DNA from: Tilletia caries
Taxonomy: Eukaryota > Basidiomycota > Exobasidiomycetes > Tilletiales > Tilletiaceae
Length of the DNA: 64,000 nucleotides
Assembly: GCA_032718865.1 (NCBI GenBank)
Contig: JALUTQ010000039.1
Coordinates: forward strand, 1,054,001 to 1,118,000
Direction of reading: 5' to 3'
Positions 53,035 to 64,000 of the stretch are shown in pieces (positions within the stretch are counted from its first letter, which is position 1; every line of letters starts with the position of its first letter). The position numbers and the translations under genes are program-made. The notes below the pieces were generated by a model. It was not told the origin of the DNA, ran no database searches, and saw nothing but the letters and a program-made list of their open reading frames with translations.

Positions 53035-53157
53035 GCTCGCGAATCAAAGCCGTCTTCATCCAGACCCTGCTCAGCCAGGGTCTCGGTCCAACTGATGCGT
53101 GTCTACCATTGCCCAGGCCCCAGTCCCAACAGGAGAGCTCCCGTGCGGGTGCAAGAG
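53035..53157 (+). repeat. Split direct repeat B2, right end of the YR element
   Basis: 123 bp from GCTCGCGAATC to GCAAGAG, repeating B1 with one visible difference (GAGAG versus GAGAA). Confidence 0.85.
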
Positions 53158-53226
53158 ACAGTGTTCGCCGCATGGCTCTCGAACTCCCTTCAGTGTCGAA
53201 ACGACCACATACACCCAATAATATAA

Positions 53227-53538
53227 GGGCGAACTTAATGGCCGCCCTAGGGCGGGAAAAGGCTCCGAGGCCCCCCCCCCCCCCCTTGAGTTCTCCACAA
53301 CGCACATATAAACGAGTGCTCAAATTTCACACGCATGTCGAGGACATCTTACTGAGCATCCTTGCCAAATTTGAGAACATTCGAAGTTGATGTGAATGGC
53401 ATTGCCTTGGAGAGAAAATCATGGGCCGAAAAAAATTCAAAGTCGTGGATTTACCAAGGTTATCCTGCACACACTGCTCTGATGCATGGGGGCGGCCAAA
53501 GGCTCAAAGCCGCCCTAGGGCGGCCATTAAGTTCGTCC
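53227..53538. mobile_element. 312-bp MITE with 9-bp target duplication
   Basis: Inverted ends GGGCGAACTTAATGGCCGCC and (inverted right end) GGACGAACTTAATGGCCGCC, both continuing into CTAGGGCGG. The flanks are ATAATATAA at 53218-53226 and 53539-53547. The interior includes a run of about 16 C near 53271 and no ORF of note. The 9-bp duplication suggests a Mutator-like source; its ends are unrelated to the other elements here. Confidence 0.78.
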
Positions 53539-53547
53539 ATAATATAA

Positions 53548-54017
53548 CTAATCTCCCTCCGGACTCGCTTACCTTGTAACTGACACCCCTTGCAATGCAA
53601 ACGTTGCCTCGGTCGAATTGTGCGTGCATTTTCAGCGCTTCGAGCCGACTGTAGCTCTTGTTGTGAGGGCGATGTCTTTGCGGCGAAGTGCTATCTTACA
53701 AGAACGCGATTTAGGGGGACTTGCACACAGCTTGTTGACAAGTTCAATGCCGCCGAACAGCAGATGGAAATTCGATCTCAAGGCAGCTGATACAGCGTGC
53801 TCGTTGAAGCGTGAATGGGTTTCTCGATGATATGTGGGACCTTGAAATGTAGCTCGTTACCGGCCGCGTTAGACGTCGCAGTTGCGCAACCGGGGAGGGA
53901 TCCAGTCGAGGGTGAGCGTCTCGAAACTGTGAATGCAAAGTTGGCATTGAGACAACAGACCTTTTCAGCAGGCAGTTTCTCTCACGAGCAGGAACGTTAA
54001 TGGCTCGTGTGGCAACT
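53548..54017. other. Intergenic DNA downstream of the polymerase gene
   Basis: About 470 bp between the MITE and the stop codon of the family X polymerase. Short frames only. Nothing recognisable was found. Confidence 0.45.
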
Positions 54018-57000
54018 CACACGTCCCTCTCCTCCGGCGTCTCGATCAACTCGCCCGTGTCGAGGTCGATGATACCGTAGTTGTGGAACTGTGAGGACGG
54101 AGAGTTATCCTTTATCAGAGACTGATAGCGAAGACAAACGAGGAACGTTCGTGGCAGGGTGAGAGGACTGACCTTGTAGTTCAGCTGCTTCCGTGCCCAG
54201 CGCCGAATGTCTTTCTCGAACATCATGCCTGCAGAAAGGGTATTTGAATGGACAGGGTCAGTTTCAGTCTCAATGCCGCGATCTTTGCCTCGCGAAGATA
54301 ATCGAGGAACGTACTGCCCGTCCAGCCGACAACGCAGGCCCCGTACACGGGGCGACAGCAGAAGATGAGATCCAGACGTCGATGCACGGGAGCAACGCCT
54401 TGCTTGGTGGCCTTGGCCTTGAAGACCAGCTCGGCCACGTTATGCGCGGACGAGTTGGACTCTTTGCTCCCGTTTCTGAATTGCGGTGATGCAGAGAGGG
54501 GATCATTAGATTCTGTATGCTTGTTCGTACGAGGACGACTGGGTGGACCTACTCGTTTGACAGACCGATAACATGTGTCACGAGCCCTGCAGATCTCAAA
54601 AAAGCGTCAGCATTCCGTTAGACGGGGAGCATGAGATTGAAGAGCTCACCTTCTTCTCGCAAACTCGACACAAGCTTCTTGCAGACCTCAGCTGGCTCAT
54701 GATCTGGATGGGTAATAACGATGTCTACATCGCCCGAAGCAGGTTTGCCCCGACGCCACCCACCGCAGATCGTGTGCAGGCATCCTTCAAAGCAGCAAGG
54801 AAACAGGTCAGAACGCGAGCCCAAGGCAGTAACCACAAAGAGAACGTACCAGGAAAGAGTTCGTTCGCCTTCGCCATCACCTGCAGACGAGTAACGACAG
54901 CACTTAGGATTAGCGACATCCTATTGACAGAGGTTCAATTTTGAAGGTGCTCACCGTTGCTGTGATTGACTCGACCTCCCGACGTGGAATTTTCTCCCGG
55001 AGCTCTGGAAGCAATTTAATGCACTCGCCCACAGGTAGCTTCGTGCCGTAACTTCGACCCGCCTCAACGACGTCCTCGACAGTTCGACAGCCTTCGTTGT
55101 ACAGCGTGCGCGCATTGGCTGGGCCTATCCCGTACAGTCTGTGGTGTCCAATATCGCTCCATAGTGAGCGCTCGGGCGGAATCAATGGGATATGCGCTGA
55201 GAACGGAAAAAAAAGTGTCACTCACTCCATGAATCCCATCATGACCTTCAGAGCACCGTCCGACCGGATCTGTCTGGCCTCAGCAATGAATCCATCCTCA
55301 TAGTACTGCTTGACCAACCCGCTAATCTTCTTTCCCACCCCCTTGATCTTCGAAGCCGAGCCCGGGTCGTCTTTCAAGTCGAGCCGATACGACTTGATGG
55401 CTGAGAGTGCGCGCTCGTATGCAAGCATGGACGTAGATTCTCCAATCAGCTCGCGCTGCTTTTGCAAGACGCCAAGCTCCTCGACTAAGCCCTGATTGAT
55501 GCATATAAGAGGTGTCGGACGTTGGCAGGCGAATTCCGAGTTGGTCCAGGGGTACTTGTCAAGCAAGTCGTCGCCGTCCTCGTCGTCCTCAACGCCGGCG
55601 TCTGGTGATCGTGCTTGGCTGCCCTCCCGAGGGCTGTACACAGGGAGATCTTCGAAACTCTCGCTCTCCTTTTCCTGAGCTGGAGGAGCCTTCGTCTCGG
55701 ATGCAGCAGATGACGCGGCCTTGAGCACCTGACTGGCGACCAGAGCGCCCTCGGGAAGCGTCCGCGTCGTGTTGGACAATTTACGGGCGTCCTCAAGAGA
55801 GATCTTGCGCTGCTCTGGAACACCTGCGACGAGACACTTCTCAGTGTCAACCCAAGCCTGCTGAGACTCGACCGCATCGATCCAGCGCGCATGGATCAGG
55901 GGCGGGATGCTCTGCATGCATAACGCGCAATCAGTCACAACCTGCATTGTGGAGAGCCGATCCAAATTTAGCTCACAGTTCCTTCTTTGACACTCTTGAG
56001 GAAAGGCTTGACGCGAGCAGAGGTCCCTGCCGCAGAGACAATGAAGTCTGCGCTTTTCTGCGGCACGATATCTGCTCCCAGAGCGAGCACACGAGCTCGA
56101 AGTGTCTCCATAGCTGGTTTGTCGAGCTTTGCTGGCAAGACGTGGACCCCTGAAGCGAGATAAAACAGAAGTCAGAGCATCGTCTCAGATCGCTTCTTCC
56201 GATTATATCCTTACTCACACAGTCCGCGTAGAGGCAACCGCATTCCGGATGATGCAGACTGCAAATCACCGTCACTGACGTGCGTATCCTCGGACTCCGT
56301 TTCAGAATCGACGGATTCCGCCTTGCTTGGGTTGGCGAATGCGTCTGTCGCTGTAGGAGCGGGAAGTATGCGATACTTGTCGATGTCGAGGTAGATACCC
56401 TTCTCCGCCGTATCCTTTAGCCAGCTTGAGTGGACAACGTGTGCTTGCTCCTGCGAAAAGAAAGCAGTGAGCATCAATCAGCAGGGCTGAGGAAAATTCT
56501 CGTAGCTGACTGACCCTGTACAAGTCGGGTCGCAGACCAGCTTTCGCCCGTGCCTCAGCCCTGCATGGGAAGAAGGAGAGCAATGTAAAATGAGGTAAGT
56601 CGTGTCAGGGCCAATATGGTAGGTGTTGCATACCAAGTATCAGTGACGATGATATTCGCGTGCTCGACGTCGGTAATGACAGCCCCGAGCGATGCAGCGA
56701 GCTGCCTCAGTTCTTCAGCGGTCTCCCTGTCAATCTTGGCACGCTTGACGAACAATCCTGGGAAGAAAAGGGGATACAATTCGAATTCAGAACATAAACG
56801 TCCCGAATCAAGGTGGCAATGGCGACAAAGACTCACTCGTCGATGTGCTGAGTACTCTCTTCTTCAGCGGTGCGCTGGACGGTCCGGCCTGTGAGCTCGT
56901 GGTCAGGAAGTCTGGCTGCTTTCTCTTCTTGGGGGTCAGCTGCGATGGCGATGTCTGGACAGCGTTCGAGTTCCGTAAATGCTGCACAATTTCCTCGACT

Positions 57001-57053
57001 GTCCTCTGCCTCTGTGGTGTGGAAGAAGTTGAAGACGAATGCTTCTGGCTCAT
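54018..57053 (-). CDS. Family X DNA polymerase (Pol4/lambda type) with BRCT domain
   Basis: DNA repair polymerase for end joining and gap filling. The N-terminal exons carry a Ser/Lys-rich segment (TPKKRKQPDFL), then BRCT-like pieces (GLFVKRAKI...GAVITDVEHANIIVTDTW; VHSSWLKDTAEKG) and a second such region near 56150-55880 ending IHARWIDAVES. The 8-kDa domain and helix-hairpin-helix follow: YERALSAIKSYR, KIKGVGKKISGLV, LYGIGPANARTLYNEG. The catalytic palm reads CGGWRRGKPASGDVDIVITHP, with the metal-binding DVD, and RRLDLIFCCRP supplies the third Asp, followed by GWTGSTFLERDIRRWA. It ends GELIETPEERDV near 54018. There are at least eight short introns. The start is ATG 57053. BRCT boundaries are approximate. 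Confidence 0.87.
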
Positions 57054-57388
57054 GTTCCCTCGATGTCTGCCCTCTTACGTATCCTTGTGCAGAGCCTCTC
57101 GCTCCCCCTTGTCTGCTGGATGAGGGACGGATCGATGGAAGCCTTCGTTGTTCCCGAGTTGCGTTCTGACTTTCTGAGGCGGATTACGTAAGAACGCGCT
57201 GAACAGTCAGTGAGTGCGGTCAACAAACGATGCGAAAGAACAACTTGGGAACAACGATGCGAATGAATGCGATTGCGAGATGCGATGTCTTTGAGAGACA
57301 GACAGAGGGGTCGGACAGGAGGGGCACAAGTGACAGCGTGACAGATGGGAGAAAACGTACACCCTGTGATCGGGGAAGGAGCTCAGGC

Positions 57389-58231
57389 TCAAACTTCAGC
57401 GTGGTGGTGCTTGAGGGGAACGTGGTCGCGCCAGGCCTGAACCATGGCGTCCATGGGCTTGGCTGAGGGGAGGAAAGGCAGATGTCAAAATCAGTATGAG
57501 AGCAAGGTGAATGGGAATGGTAGAGAGAACGTACACATCATGCCAGCGGCAGCCTGCATAGCTCCGCCAGACTGGGGAGCGCTGGGGTGGGGACGGGAAG
57601 GCGCCATCTTGCGCGCGTTGAGGAACTCCTTCGTCAGGTCGGTGGCATCCTTCTCGCCCAGCTTCTTGATCCTGGGTGCGCAATGAGATGAAGTTCCGTT
57701 TGTTATTAGTCATTGCTGATGTGAGGGGAAGGCTTTGAAGACAACTCACAGCTGAGGGTACTGGTTCTTCTCCTCATCCTCGGCATGCTTGATGAAGATG
57801 TCCGAGGCCTCGCGGACGCAGGTGACGAGCTCGTCCAAATCTGGACTCATGGGGCCCATCAGCAGCTTGTCGACCTTGGAGAACGCCTGCTTGACGTGTT
57901 GGTGGTCCTCCCTGTCGTGCTCGGCGACGTTGTGGAGATCGTGCGCGTCAAGAGCCTTGTAGACCGAGAGCTCCTCGCCGTCGCTGTGCAGAGAGGCCTC
58001 CTGGATCATCGTAGTTGCGATCCGGCCCATAAGCTGGGAGTCCTTCTCCTTGTGGGCGGCTTCAAAGCGCTCGCGGAGGTCGCGAATGTTGTCGTGGTCG
58101 ACGACGATCTCGCGCATCAGGTCGAGGTTGTGGGACGACATGGCGGAAGCGGCAAGCTTGAATGTGTTGGTTCGGTAGCTCAGTCGAGAGTTGCGGTAGA
58201 TGGAGATCTGGCGGATGGGGCGTGCGAACAT
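57389..58231 (-). CDS. Hemerythrin HHE domain protein
   Basis: A di-iron, four-helix-bundle protein of the hemerythrin/HHE family. It starts at 58231 with a basic, Ser/Arg-rich stretch (about 30 residues) that may target mitochondria; a second ATG (MSSHNLDLMREI) would give a cytosolic form. Iron-ligand candidates appear in order: REIVVDHDNIRDL, ASLHSDGEELSVY, HDREDHQHVKQ and IKHAEDEEKNQYPQL. Introns fall at about 57747-57673 and 57528-57465, and the last exon codes AKPMDAMVQAW and ends HHHAEV at 57389. Possible roles are oxygen, NO or iron sensing. A piece of this gene with intron sequence is duplicated at 47426-47562. Confidence 0.85.
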
Positions 58232-58882
58232 GGGTTGGGGAACACAAACCAGAGCTGAGGGAGGAGGATGGAATGCGGAAAGGGAAGAGGGTCAGCGGTC
58301 GAAGGCAGCTCTTTATAGGCCTCATCGCCTGATGAGTAATGTGATGCTGTGGGTTTGCTTGCGCGGGGGAGGGAGTTCTCCAAGGTTGTCAAGTTCCAAC
58401 ACGACAGCCAATGAGCTGCGTGGGAATGGTCAGTTACTTGCATCGTCTCAAATCTCGACGCTTGCTTGCTTATCTCACATGCTTTGGGATCATGGGTTCC
58501 AGGCGTGGCCTGGGCAGGGTCGCGTGGTCGCAGGGTCGCAAGTGGAGAAGTTAGAGACGCTTTGCTGCGAAACGGAGAGAGGCGTCAGGACGAGAAGTCA
58601 GTCGAAAATGAGGCAAGCAAAGAGATTGATACCGCCTCCAGGTTCCAGGTCGCAACGGAGAGTCTAAAAGATCGACAAGTGACCTCCAAGCGGGTCGCCT
58701 CAACCAAGTGACCGCTGTTTGAAGCTCGAACGCCTGTTTGAAGCTCGATCAAACCGTCGCCAGCGGATTCACCGCGTCAGAGTTCTGACCACGGTATTCT
58801 GATTAGTGCCGTGTGAAAGTAGTTAGTCCGCAAGCGCTTGAAAGAGGAAGGGCGAAATGGAAACAAGACGATTGTAAGAGGA
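58232..58882. other. Intergenic DNA between hemerythrin and EXO1 genes
   Basis: Includes the hemerythrin promoter (a TATAAAGAGC-like word on the minus strand at about 58317, 85 bp upstream of the start) and the 3' flank of EXO1. The phrase GTTTGAAGCTCGA occurs twice near 58720-58750. No gene seen. Confidence 0.5.
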
Positions 58883-61800
58883 TCATCCTGAATGGCGATA
58901 TGAAGCCAGGTTCAGGGCCTGAAGCGGAGTCCGATGCCGTGAGCCAGAGCCAGAGCCGGGACCAGCCCTGGGCCTCTTCTCACTGTCTCGAATCGGCGTC
59001 TCGCCCTCGAACCGACCACCCCCACGCGCGGGGGTATTGTCAAGCTGAGTCGTCATCATGTCCAGCCGCTGTCGTTTCGGCTCCGCAGCGGCGGGAGCAT
59101 GGGCGGGGAGCGATACACGACCTGGTCTCTGTTGCATTCGAGCTTGTTCGCCAATACTTCGCAAGGAGGCAGGTCCGCTGCTCGAGCGAGAGATCGGTTT
59201 CGGTATGGGTCGACTGGGAGGTGCAGCAGCATTTGCCGTCGTCCTCGTTCGGCCCTCATCGCCCATGCGAAGACCCGAGGGTGGCGCTTGTTGGACGGGC
59301 TGCGAAGCAAAGCCGAGCTCGCCATGATGCCCATTCAGAGTCTTGCCGTCTTTAATCACGTACGCCAGGCCGTACCCAATGTCCTCGCTGTCGGGAAAAT
59401 CGAGCACAGCAGCGGGCCGCTTCTGACGGAATCGCTGCAATTCCTGCTGACGGACAGCTGATCGAATCCTCAGTGTATACACCTCCTCGGAGCTGCTCAT
59501 CGCGTCCGGTCCGTCGGCGGAATGCTCGGTGATCACCTCACTGTCCTGCGTGGCCTTGATAAGCACCTCCGACGCCCAATCGTCGCCCAACTGACTCTCA
59601 TGCGGCGAGGCGCGGCCATACTGTTGCGAGCTGACGAGATGTTGGATCTGGGAGCAGCCAGCCACAGGCGTATCGAAATCGAGATCATCTTCAACGCCAG
59701 AATAAACGCTCTCCTCAACCAAGACTGCGACTTTGCCCTTGCCCTTGTTCAGTGGAGTCCACCGTACGTCACCGAAGTCGTCTGCCGGCGCCAAGAAGCC
59801 GCCGTCGCCTAACATGGTGTTCCTCCGGCCCAGAGGCGTATCGACGTCCCAGCGAGCGTCGTCGAGAACAGGCGACGATGATGGAGAGGAGGTGACGTTC
59901 GACTTTGGCGACTGCCCAATTCCCCGTGGCCCCGTTTGATTATTCGACAGCATCTTTTGCCGCTCCCGTATGACCGACCTCGGCGAAGGCCGTTGCCCAG
60001 GCTGGAACGTCACCTCTTCGATATCTTCCGCATCGTGAGCAGATTCTGATCCAGCCAGGCGCTGACGCTTCCGCCGATGGGAAGAGGTGTTTGACGACAG
60101 GTCGTCACAGTCCCACGTCGAACCAGCGCCGTGAAGGTATTGCGAAAAGTCCACGAGGCCAGGCCGCTGTCTTGCAGTCACTCCTTTGCCTGCTCCTCGA
60201 TCAGACTCAGATTTGACCGGACTCGACCCTGCCGCGGACGAGACGGTCTCAAGCGCCTCCATCTCGTCATCAACCTGTTGACGTGCCACTCGTGCAGCCT
60301 CCCGTGAGCTCCCACCGTTCAGCTGGAAGTATCGACTTGTGCCTTCAACGACAGAGGTGTCAATCTCCTTCACCCCTTCCTTCCTCTTCTGTGCCTTGAT
60401 TCCGTTGTGAGATTCCTCGGGCGCTTGAGTAGCAAAGGCGTTCGCTCGGCTTCGTAAGCAGAAGGATGCGTCCGGTGGGGACGAGGCGAGCAGAGGCGAA
60501 CATTGCCTCTTATTCATGTCTTTGGGCTGCAATAGAGCCCTTTCGCGGGATTTGGTGGGCTGAGATGTGCTCTTGAGCATCGATGCAATAGACGTCCTCC
60601 CGACGTGCTTTGGTGCCGACGATCCTGCATGGGAGGAGGTAGCAGTCTGGCTCGACTTCTGAAAGAAGCCGTTGAGGGTCGGCTGTTTCGGATCCCGCGC
60701 CTGGTTCTGTACCTTGCTATAAGCTGAGGAGAATGCTCCACTCCGGGGTTTCGAGGATGACTGCTGACTTGCACTGGGTTCACGGTCGGGCATGATATCA
60801 ACAACCGGTTCCCGAGTGATAGGATCGAGCGTACCGGTCGCCAAGCCGGCGATCTGATGTGCAGGAATCGGAGGCCCAATGAAGTCCATCGCCATATCAT
60901 CGACTCCGGCCGGTATGGGCGTGATCGTGGTGAGAGTCATGTCGCGAGGATCGATCACTCGCTGATGCAAGAAAGTGAGCTCGGCCCGTCGGAAGTCATG
61001 AGCGTACGTTGGAGGTACCCGCAGCTTGCCCTCGAGGCGGACTGCCTGCAGTACCTTGTCGACTGTTTTGTACCGCCGCAGCAGACGATGAGCGTTCTTG
61101 AGGCCCATGCCGATGATCGACTCGAGGTAGTCACATCCGGAGAGAATGCTCATTTGTCTGAACTCGTGGATCGTCCAGCCCACGAAGGAGACTGACTTGT
61201 TGGCGGTGAGTTTGGACTGCAAGATCTCGACACACCCGCCATCAGAGTCGAGCTTGAACAGAACCTACAACAGAATAGACACGATCAGCACATTCTATGT
61301 AGAGTCACTTAGATGGATGAGACTGTGACAACTCACCCGTTTACAGCCAAATACGAGCATATCTGAGTCCTCCGTAATGATCCCGTCGATGATACCCTCC
61401 TTCTCCAAATATGCCAGCTGAGCGTCAGCCTCGTACGGTGCGACAATGTATGACACTTTTTCCCTCTTCAACGCCTGGTATAAGAGCAATACCTAAAGTC
61501 AGAATACGGCAAGAAAGGGGAAGGGGCTGCGTTTGGTTCAGGAGGAATGGCTCACCTTGATCAGCTGATATGCGATAGCAGGACTGACGTCGAGGCACTT
61601 TGAGAACAATTCCCTCGCTTGATCTTTTTCTCCAGCTGCTAGGCACTGCTCTGCGCGGGCGCGGTTCTCGGTACGACGTCTGAATGTGACAGAAGTGTCA
61701 GCACGCTGAAGTCAATTCACGAGACGACAAGATGTGAGCGTACCTGTCTCGGTCATCTTCGGTGTGCGCTTTGCTCGGAAGCTTGTCGCCGTCAAAGACC

Positions 61801-62191
61801 ATGTACGGAGTGATGCCAAAGTGTCTCAGCATGTTGATCTTGTGCATCGTATATCTGATGAACCTGTAGCAGAGGGAATGAAAGATGTGTGAAAACTTTG
61901 TCAGCGCCTGCGAGAAGAGTCTGTGAAGTGGGAGGAGTGGAGGGAGGCTCTCACTTGTCTGTTGGCTGGCCGAGGACGAGTTCTTGCGCGCACGCATAGG
62001 CACCGCGATGAAGCCAGACATAGGCGTCAATGCCGAGCGTCTTGCCCTTGTACTCCTTGATGTGCGTCGGGTTCTGGTAGAGGAGGAGGCACTTTCTCAG
62101 TCGAAATGCATCGCAGGGAAGTCAGAACATACGCGCCTGCGATACTCACATGAATGTCCTTCAGCAGCGGAAGCAGGCCTTGAATACCCAT
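58883..62191 (-). CDS. EXO1: Exonuclease 1 (XPG/Rad2 family)
   Basis: 5'-3' exonuclease and flap nuclease for mismatch repair and double-strand-end resection. Exon 1 starts [14 protein letters not shown], giving the required free N-terminal Gly. The N-domain continues as [41 protein letters not shown]. The I-domain reads [20 protein letters not shown] and [14 protein letters not shown], with acidic metal ligands, then [19 protein letters not shown] (helix-hairpin-helix). The long C-terminal exon (61222-58883) is Ser/Pro-rich and disordered, as in other EXO1 proteins, where it binds mismatch-repair partners. There are at least six exons in the N-terminal third. It is divergent from the nitrilase gene. 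Confidence 0.9.
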
Positions 62192-62635
62192 CTCAGGCGC
62201 GTGTGATGTCGACGCAAGGACGCGTCTCTCTGTGCGTTTTGGAGGAGGGAAGGGATGGTGTGTATGGTGCCTCTGACCACGGCCCAAGGATCGAGCTGGA
62301 AACGCGGAATCCCACAAACTTCTGCGCAGCTCTCTTCAGGTCTGCCTTAGACTGACCGTCGTCCGCTTTTCCCTTCCAACTTGTCCTGCTTCGTTTGCTC
62401 CCCCAGTGTCGGTGGTGACCGGTGACTGCTGTGCCTTTCCCAGCCCAAGTCCAACACTTTTCCCAACCTCGACGCGCTCTTGCCTCTCCACACGCGGCGC
62501 GCACGCGTCACGCGTCTGTCGCGTCTGACGTGTTTTGTCACGTGGCCACGTGGCAAAACGTGGGGAAAAAGGCTCCGAGCATGACCCCACCCCACCACCT
62601 TCCGAATTTCCGAAGCATGGGCTCAGGCCACGCTC
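62192..62635. promoter_or_regulatory. Divergent promoter region of EXO1 and the nitrilase gene
   Basis: About 440 bp. It contains ACGCGTCACGCGTC near 62509-62522, which carries two ACGCGT/ACGCGTC words. ACGCGT is the MluI cell-cycle box bound by MBF in ascomycetes and controls many replication and repair genes. Its use here for EXO1 is inference. GTCACGTGGCCACGTGGC (62536-62553) holds two CACGTG E-boxes. Confidence 0.4.
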
Positions 62636-64000
62636 ATGCTCAAGGTCCCCCATCACTTGCTGGTGCCCTCGCTCTCTCGCTCGATGCTCACGCGCCTCTC
62701 GAAGTCTTTCCTCTCTTCTGCCAGTATTTCGCTGTCTCACCCCGCACGCCTCATGTCGTCCTCGTCCTCGTCCTCGTCCACCGCCCCTCAAGGCCGGCTC
62801 TCCAAGACCCGCCTGGCCCTGATCCAACTCGGCCAAACCTCCAAAGACAAATCGTTCAACCTCTCCCACGCCCGGGAGGCCGTCCTCCGCGCGGCCAAAG
62901 AAGACGGTGGAGCCGATCTCGTCGTACTGCCTGAATGTTTCAACTCGCCTTATGGTGTCTCTCATTTCGAGGGGTATGCGGAGTCGCTCGACGGGCTGTG
63001 GGAGAAGATCAAGAAGCCTCTCCAAACGAGTGAGAGTGGGTCTCCCAGTGCGGAAGCGCTCGAGGCTCGCTGGGGGATCGATGGTAAAGATGGAGTGAGT
63101 GTCGACGTCAGCTCGATCAAGAGCGAGTCGCTCCAGATGCTCAGCCAGGTCGCTCGCGAGACCGGCGTCGTCCTTGTCGGAGGCAGCATTCCGGAACGGG
63201 ATCAGAGCACTGGCAAGCTGTACAATACGAGCGTCGTCTTCAATGAACAGGGTGAGCAGATATAGTTTTCGCTCCGCGCATTTTTCCCACTTGAATCGCT
63301 CAGCATGCTACTTCCTCGATTCCTTCCCTCTCTAGGCGAAGCCATCTCAATACATCGAAAAGTGCACCTATTCGACATCGACATCCCCGGCAAAATGACT
63401 TTCAAAGAAAGCACAACTCTCGCCGCAGGCGACCGTCTGACCGTCTTTGACTGCTGTAAGTCCAAATGCAGAAAGCCTCGATGACCAGCCATGTTACGAT
63501 ATTGAACGGTTTGTCGTTTCCCTTGCTATTGCTCCCCACTCAGCCAAAGGCCGCTTCGGCCTGGCCATCTGTTACGACCTGCGATTCCCCGAGCCCGCCC
63601 AGATCGCCGCCCGCATCGGCGCAGCAGGCATGATCTACCCCGGCGCCTTCAACAGTGAGTAGAGAAAGAGAGAGAGAGGATGGACCAACCCAAAAGCTGA
63701 CAATACCATTGAAAAACACAACAACAACAGCAACAACCGGACCACGCTCATGGGAACTTCTCCAACGCGCCCGCGCGACCGACAACCAATTCTACGTCGC
63801 AGCCTGTTCCCCCGCCCGCGCCTCCCAGTCCGAAATCGAAAAGGGTGCCTACCCGGCCTGGGGGCACAGCACGGTTGTGGATCCCTGGGCGGGCGTGGTG
63901 CAGACGACGGAGGAAGGGGAGGGGATTGTTAGGTGGACGTTGGAGCCGGAGGTGTTGGCGGAGGCGAGGAAGAATGTGCCGTTGGGTACGCAGCGTGAGT
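62636..64000 (+). CDS. NIT2: Nitrilase-superfamily omega-amidase (NIT2-like), 3' end outside window
   Basis: C-N hydrolase likely removing amide nitrogen from alpha-ketoglutaramate-type substrates. The catalytic triad is visible: Glu after [16 protein letters not shown], Lys in [14 protein letters not shown], and Cys in [11 protein letters not shown]. Introns fall near 63252-63335, 63455-63541 and 63653-63729. The first ATG (62636) gives an N-terminal Ser/Leu/Arg-rich leader that looks mitochondrial; internal ATGs at 62693 and 62756 could give a cytosolic form. The final visible exon codes [14 protein letters not shown] and [12 protein letters not shown], with a splice donor (GTGAG) at the right edge. 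Confidence 0.88.

Larger units (their letters stand above)
47577..53157 (+). mobile_element. Ngaro/PAT-type tyrosine-recombinase retrotransposon
   Basis: Has the split direct repeats of this class: A1 47577-47742 and A2 52673-52838 (166 bp each), B1 52550-52672 and B2 53035-53157 (123 bp each, one visible mismatch), ordered A1-genes-B1A2-B2. Between them are gag, RT/RNase H and a tyrosine recombinase in that order, with no integrase and no LTRs. CAGTGT occurs at both borders (47575-47580 and 53159-53164). Near-identical repeats indicate recent arrival, although the pol gene has a frameshift and a stop. Confidence 0.87.

Overview
The window is nuclear DNA of a filamentous-fungus- or yeast-type basidiomycete, most likely a tremellomycete. 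Genes carry many 50-80 nt GT-AG introns. The proteins include a CAP10-like GT90 glycosyltransferase, basidiomycete Tnp2-type transposases and a tyrosine-recombinase retrotransposon. The species cannot be named from the sequence alone.

Layout. Positions 1-5934 hold three host genes: a DOMON/cytochrome b561 protein cut by the window edge, an SNG1/DUF3533 membrane protein, and the GT90 enzyme. Positions 6378-36089 are a nested transposon island. Its outer shell is two DNA transposons only 118 bp apart. D1 (6385-27891) has a 24-nt terminal inverted repeat and the 7-bp target duplication AGTTGAG. D2 (28017-36086) is a CACTA element with CACTG ends and the duplication ATC. Both encode Tnp2-like transposases plus accessory proteins. 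Without the island, the GT90 gene and a metallo-beta-lactamase-like gene would be about 0.7 kb apart.

D1 has been invaded repeatedly. Two elements with CTAAGGAT ends split the 5' part of its transposase gene, and the first of these holds two hAT-like MITEs packed with short palindromes. A non-autonomous LTR element (14053-25467, duplication ACTGC, LTRs differing at one base) splits its second gene. Inside that LTR element lies a head-to-head pair of related LTR elements (16442-25181, outer duplication GCCCA) that carry FHA-like ORFs. Their long LTRs contain a 0.85-kb element with a 9-bp duplication, and an ORF1-only LINE (13-bp duplication) sits at one polypurine-tract/LTR junction. At most levels of nesting the duplication still shows what the sequence was before the insertion; for the second CTAAGGAT element it is imperfect.

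Positions 36186-43457 are host genes: a metallo-beta-lactamase-like protein, a JJJ1-type J-protein that appears to be spliced in frame to a ChaC gamma-glutamylcyclotransferase, inorganic pyrophosphatase, and cytochrome c peroxidase with a 6-nt microexon. Positions 43458-46745 have no gene I can support, but contain low-complexity and tandem repeats. From 46746 a broken GT90 copy is fused to an intron-containing piece of the hemerythrin gene, followed by a 5.6-kb Ngaro/PAT-type retrotransposon (47577-53157) and a small MITE.

Positions 54018-64000 are host genes: family X DNA polymerase (BRCT plus polymerase domains), a hemerythrin-domain protein, exonuclease 1, and a nitrilase/omega-amidase that runs off the right edge. 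Family X polymerase and EXO1 are both DNA repair enzymes, but nothing here shows that they are co-regulated.
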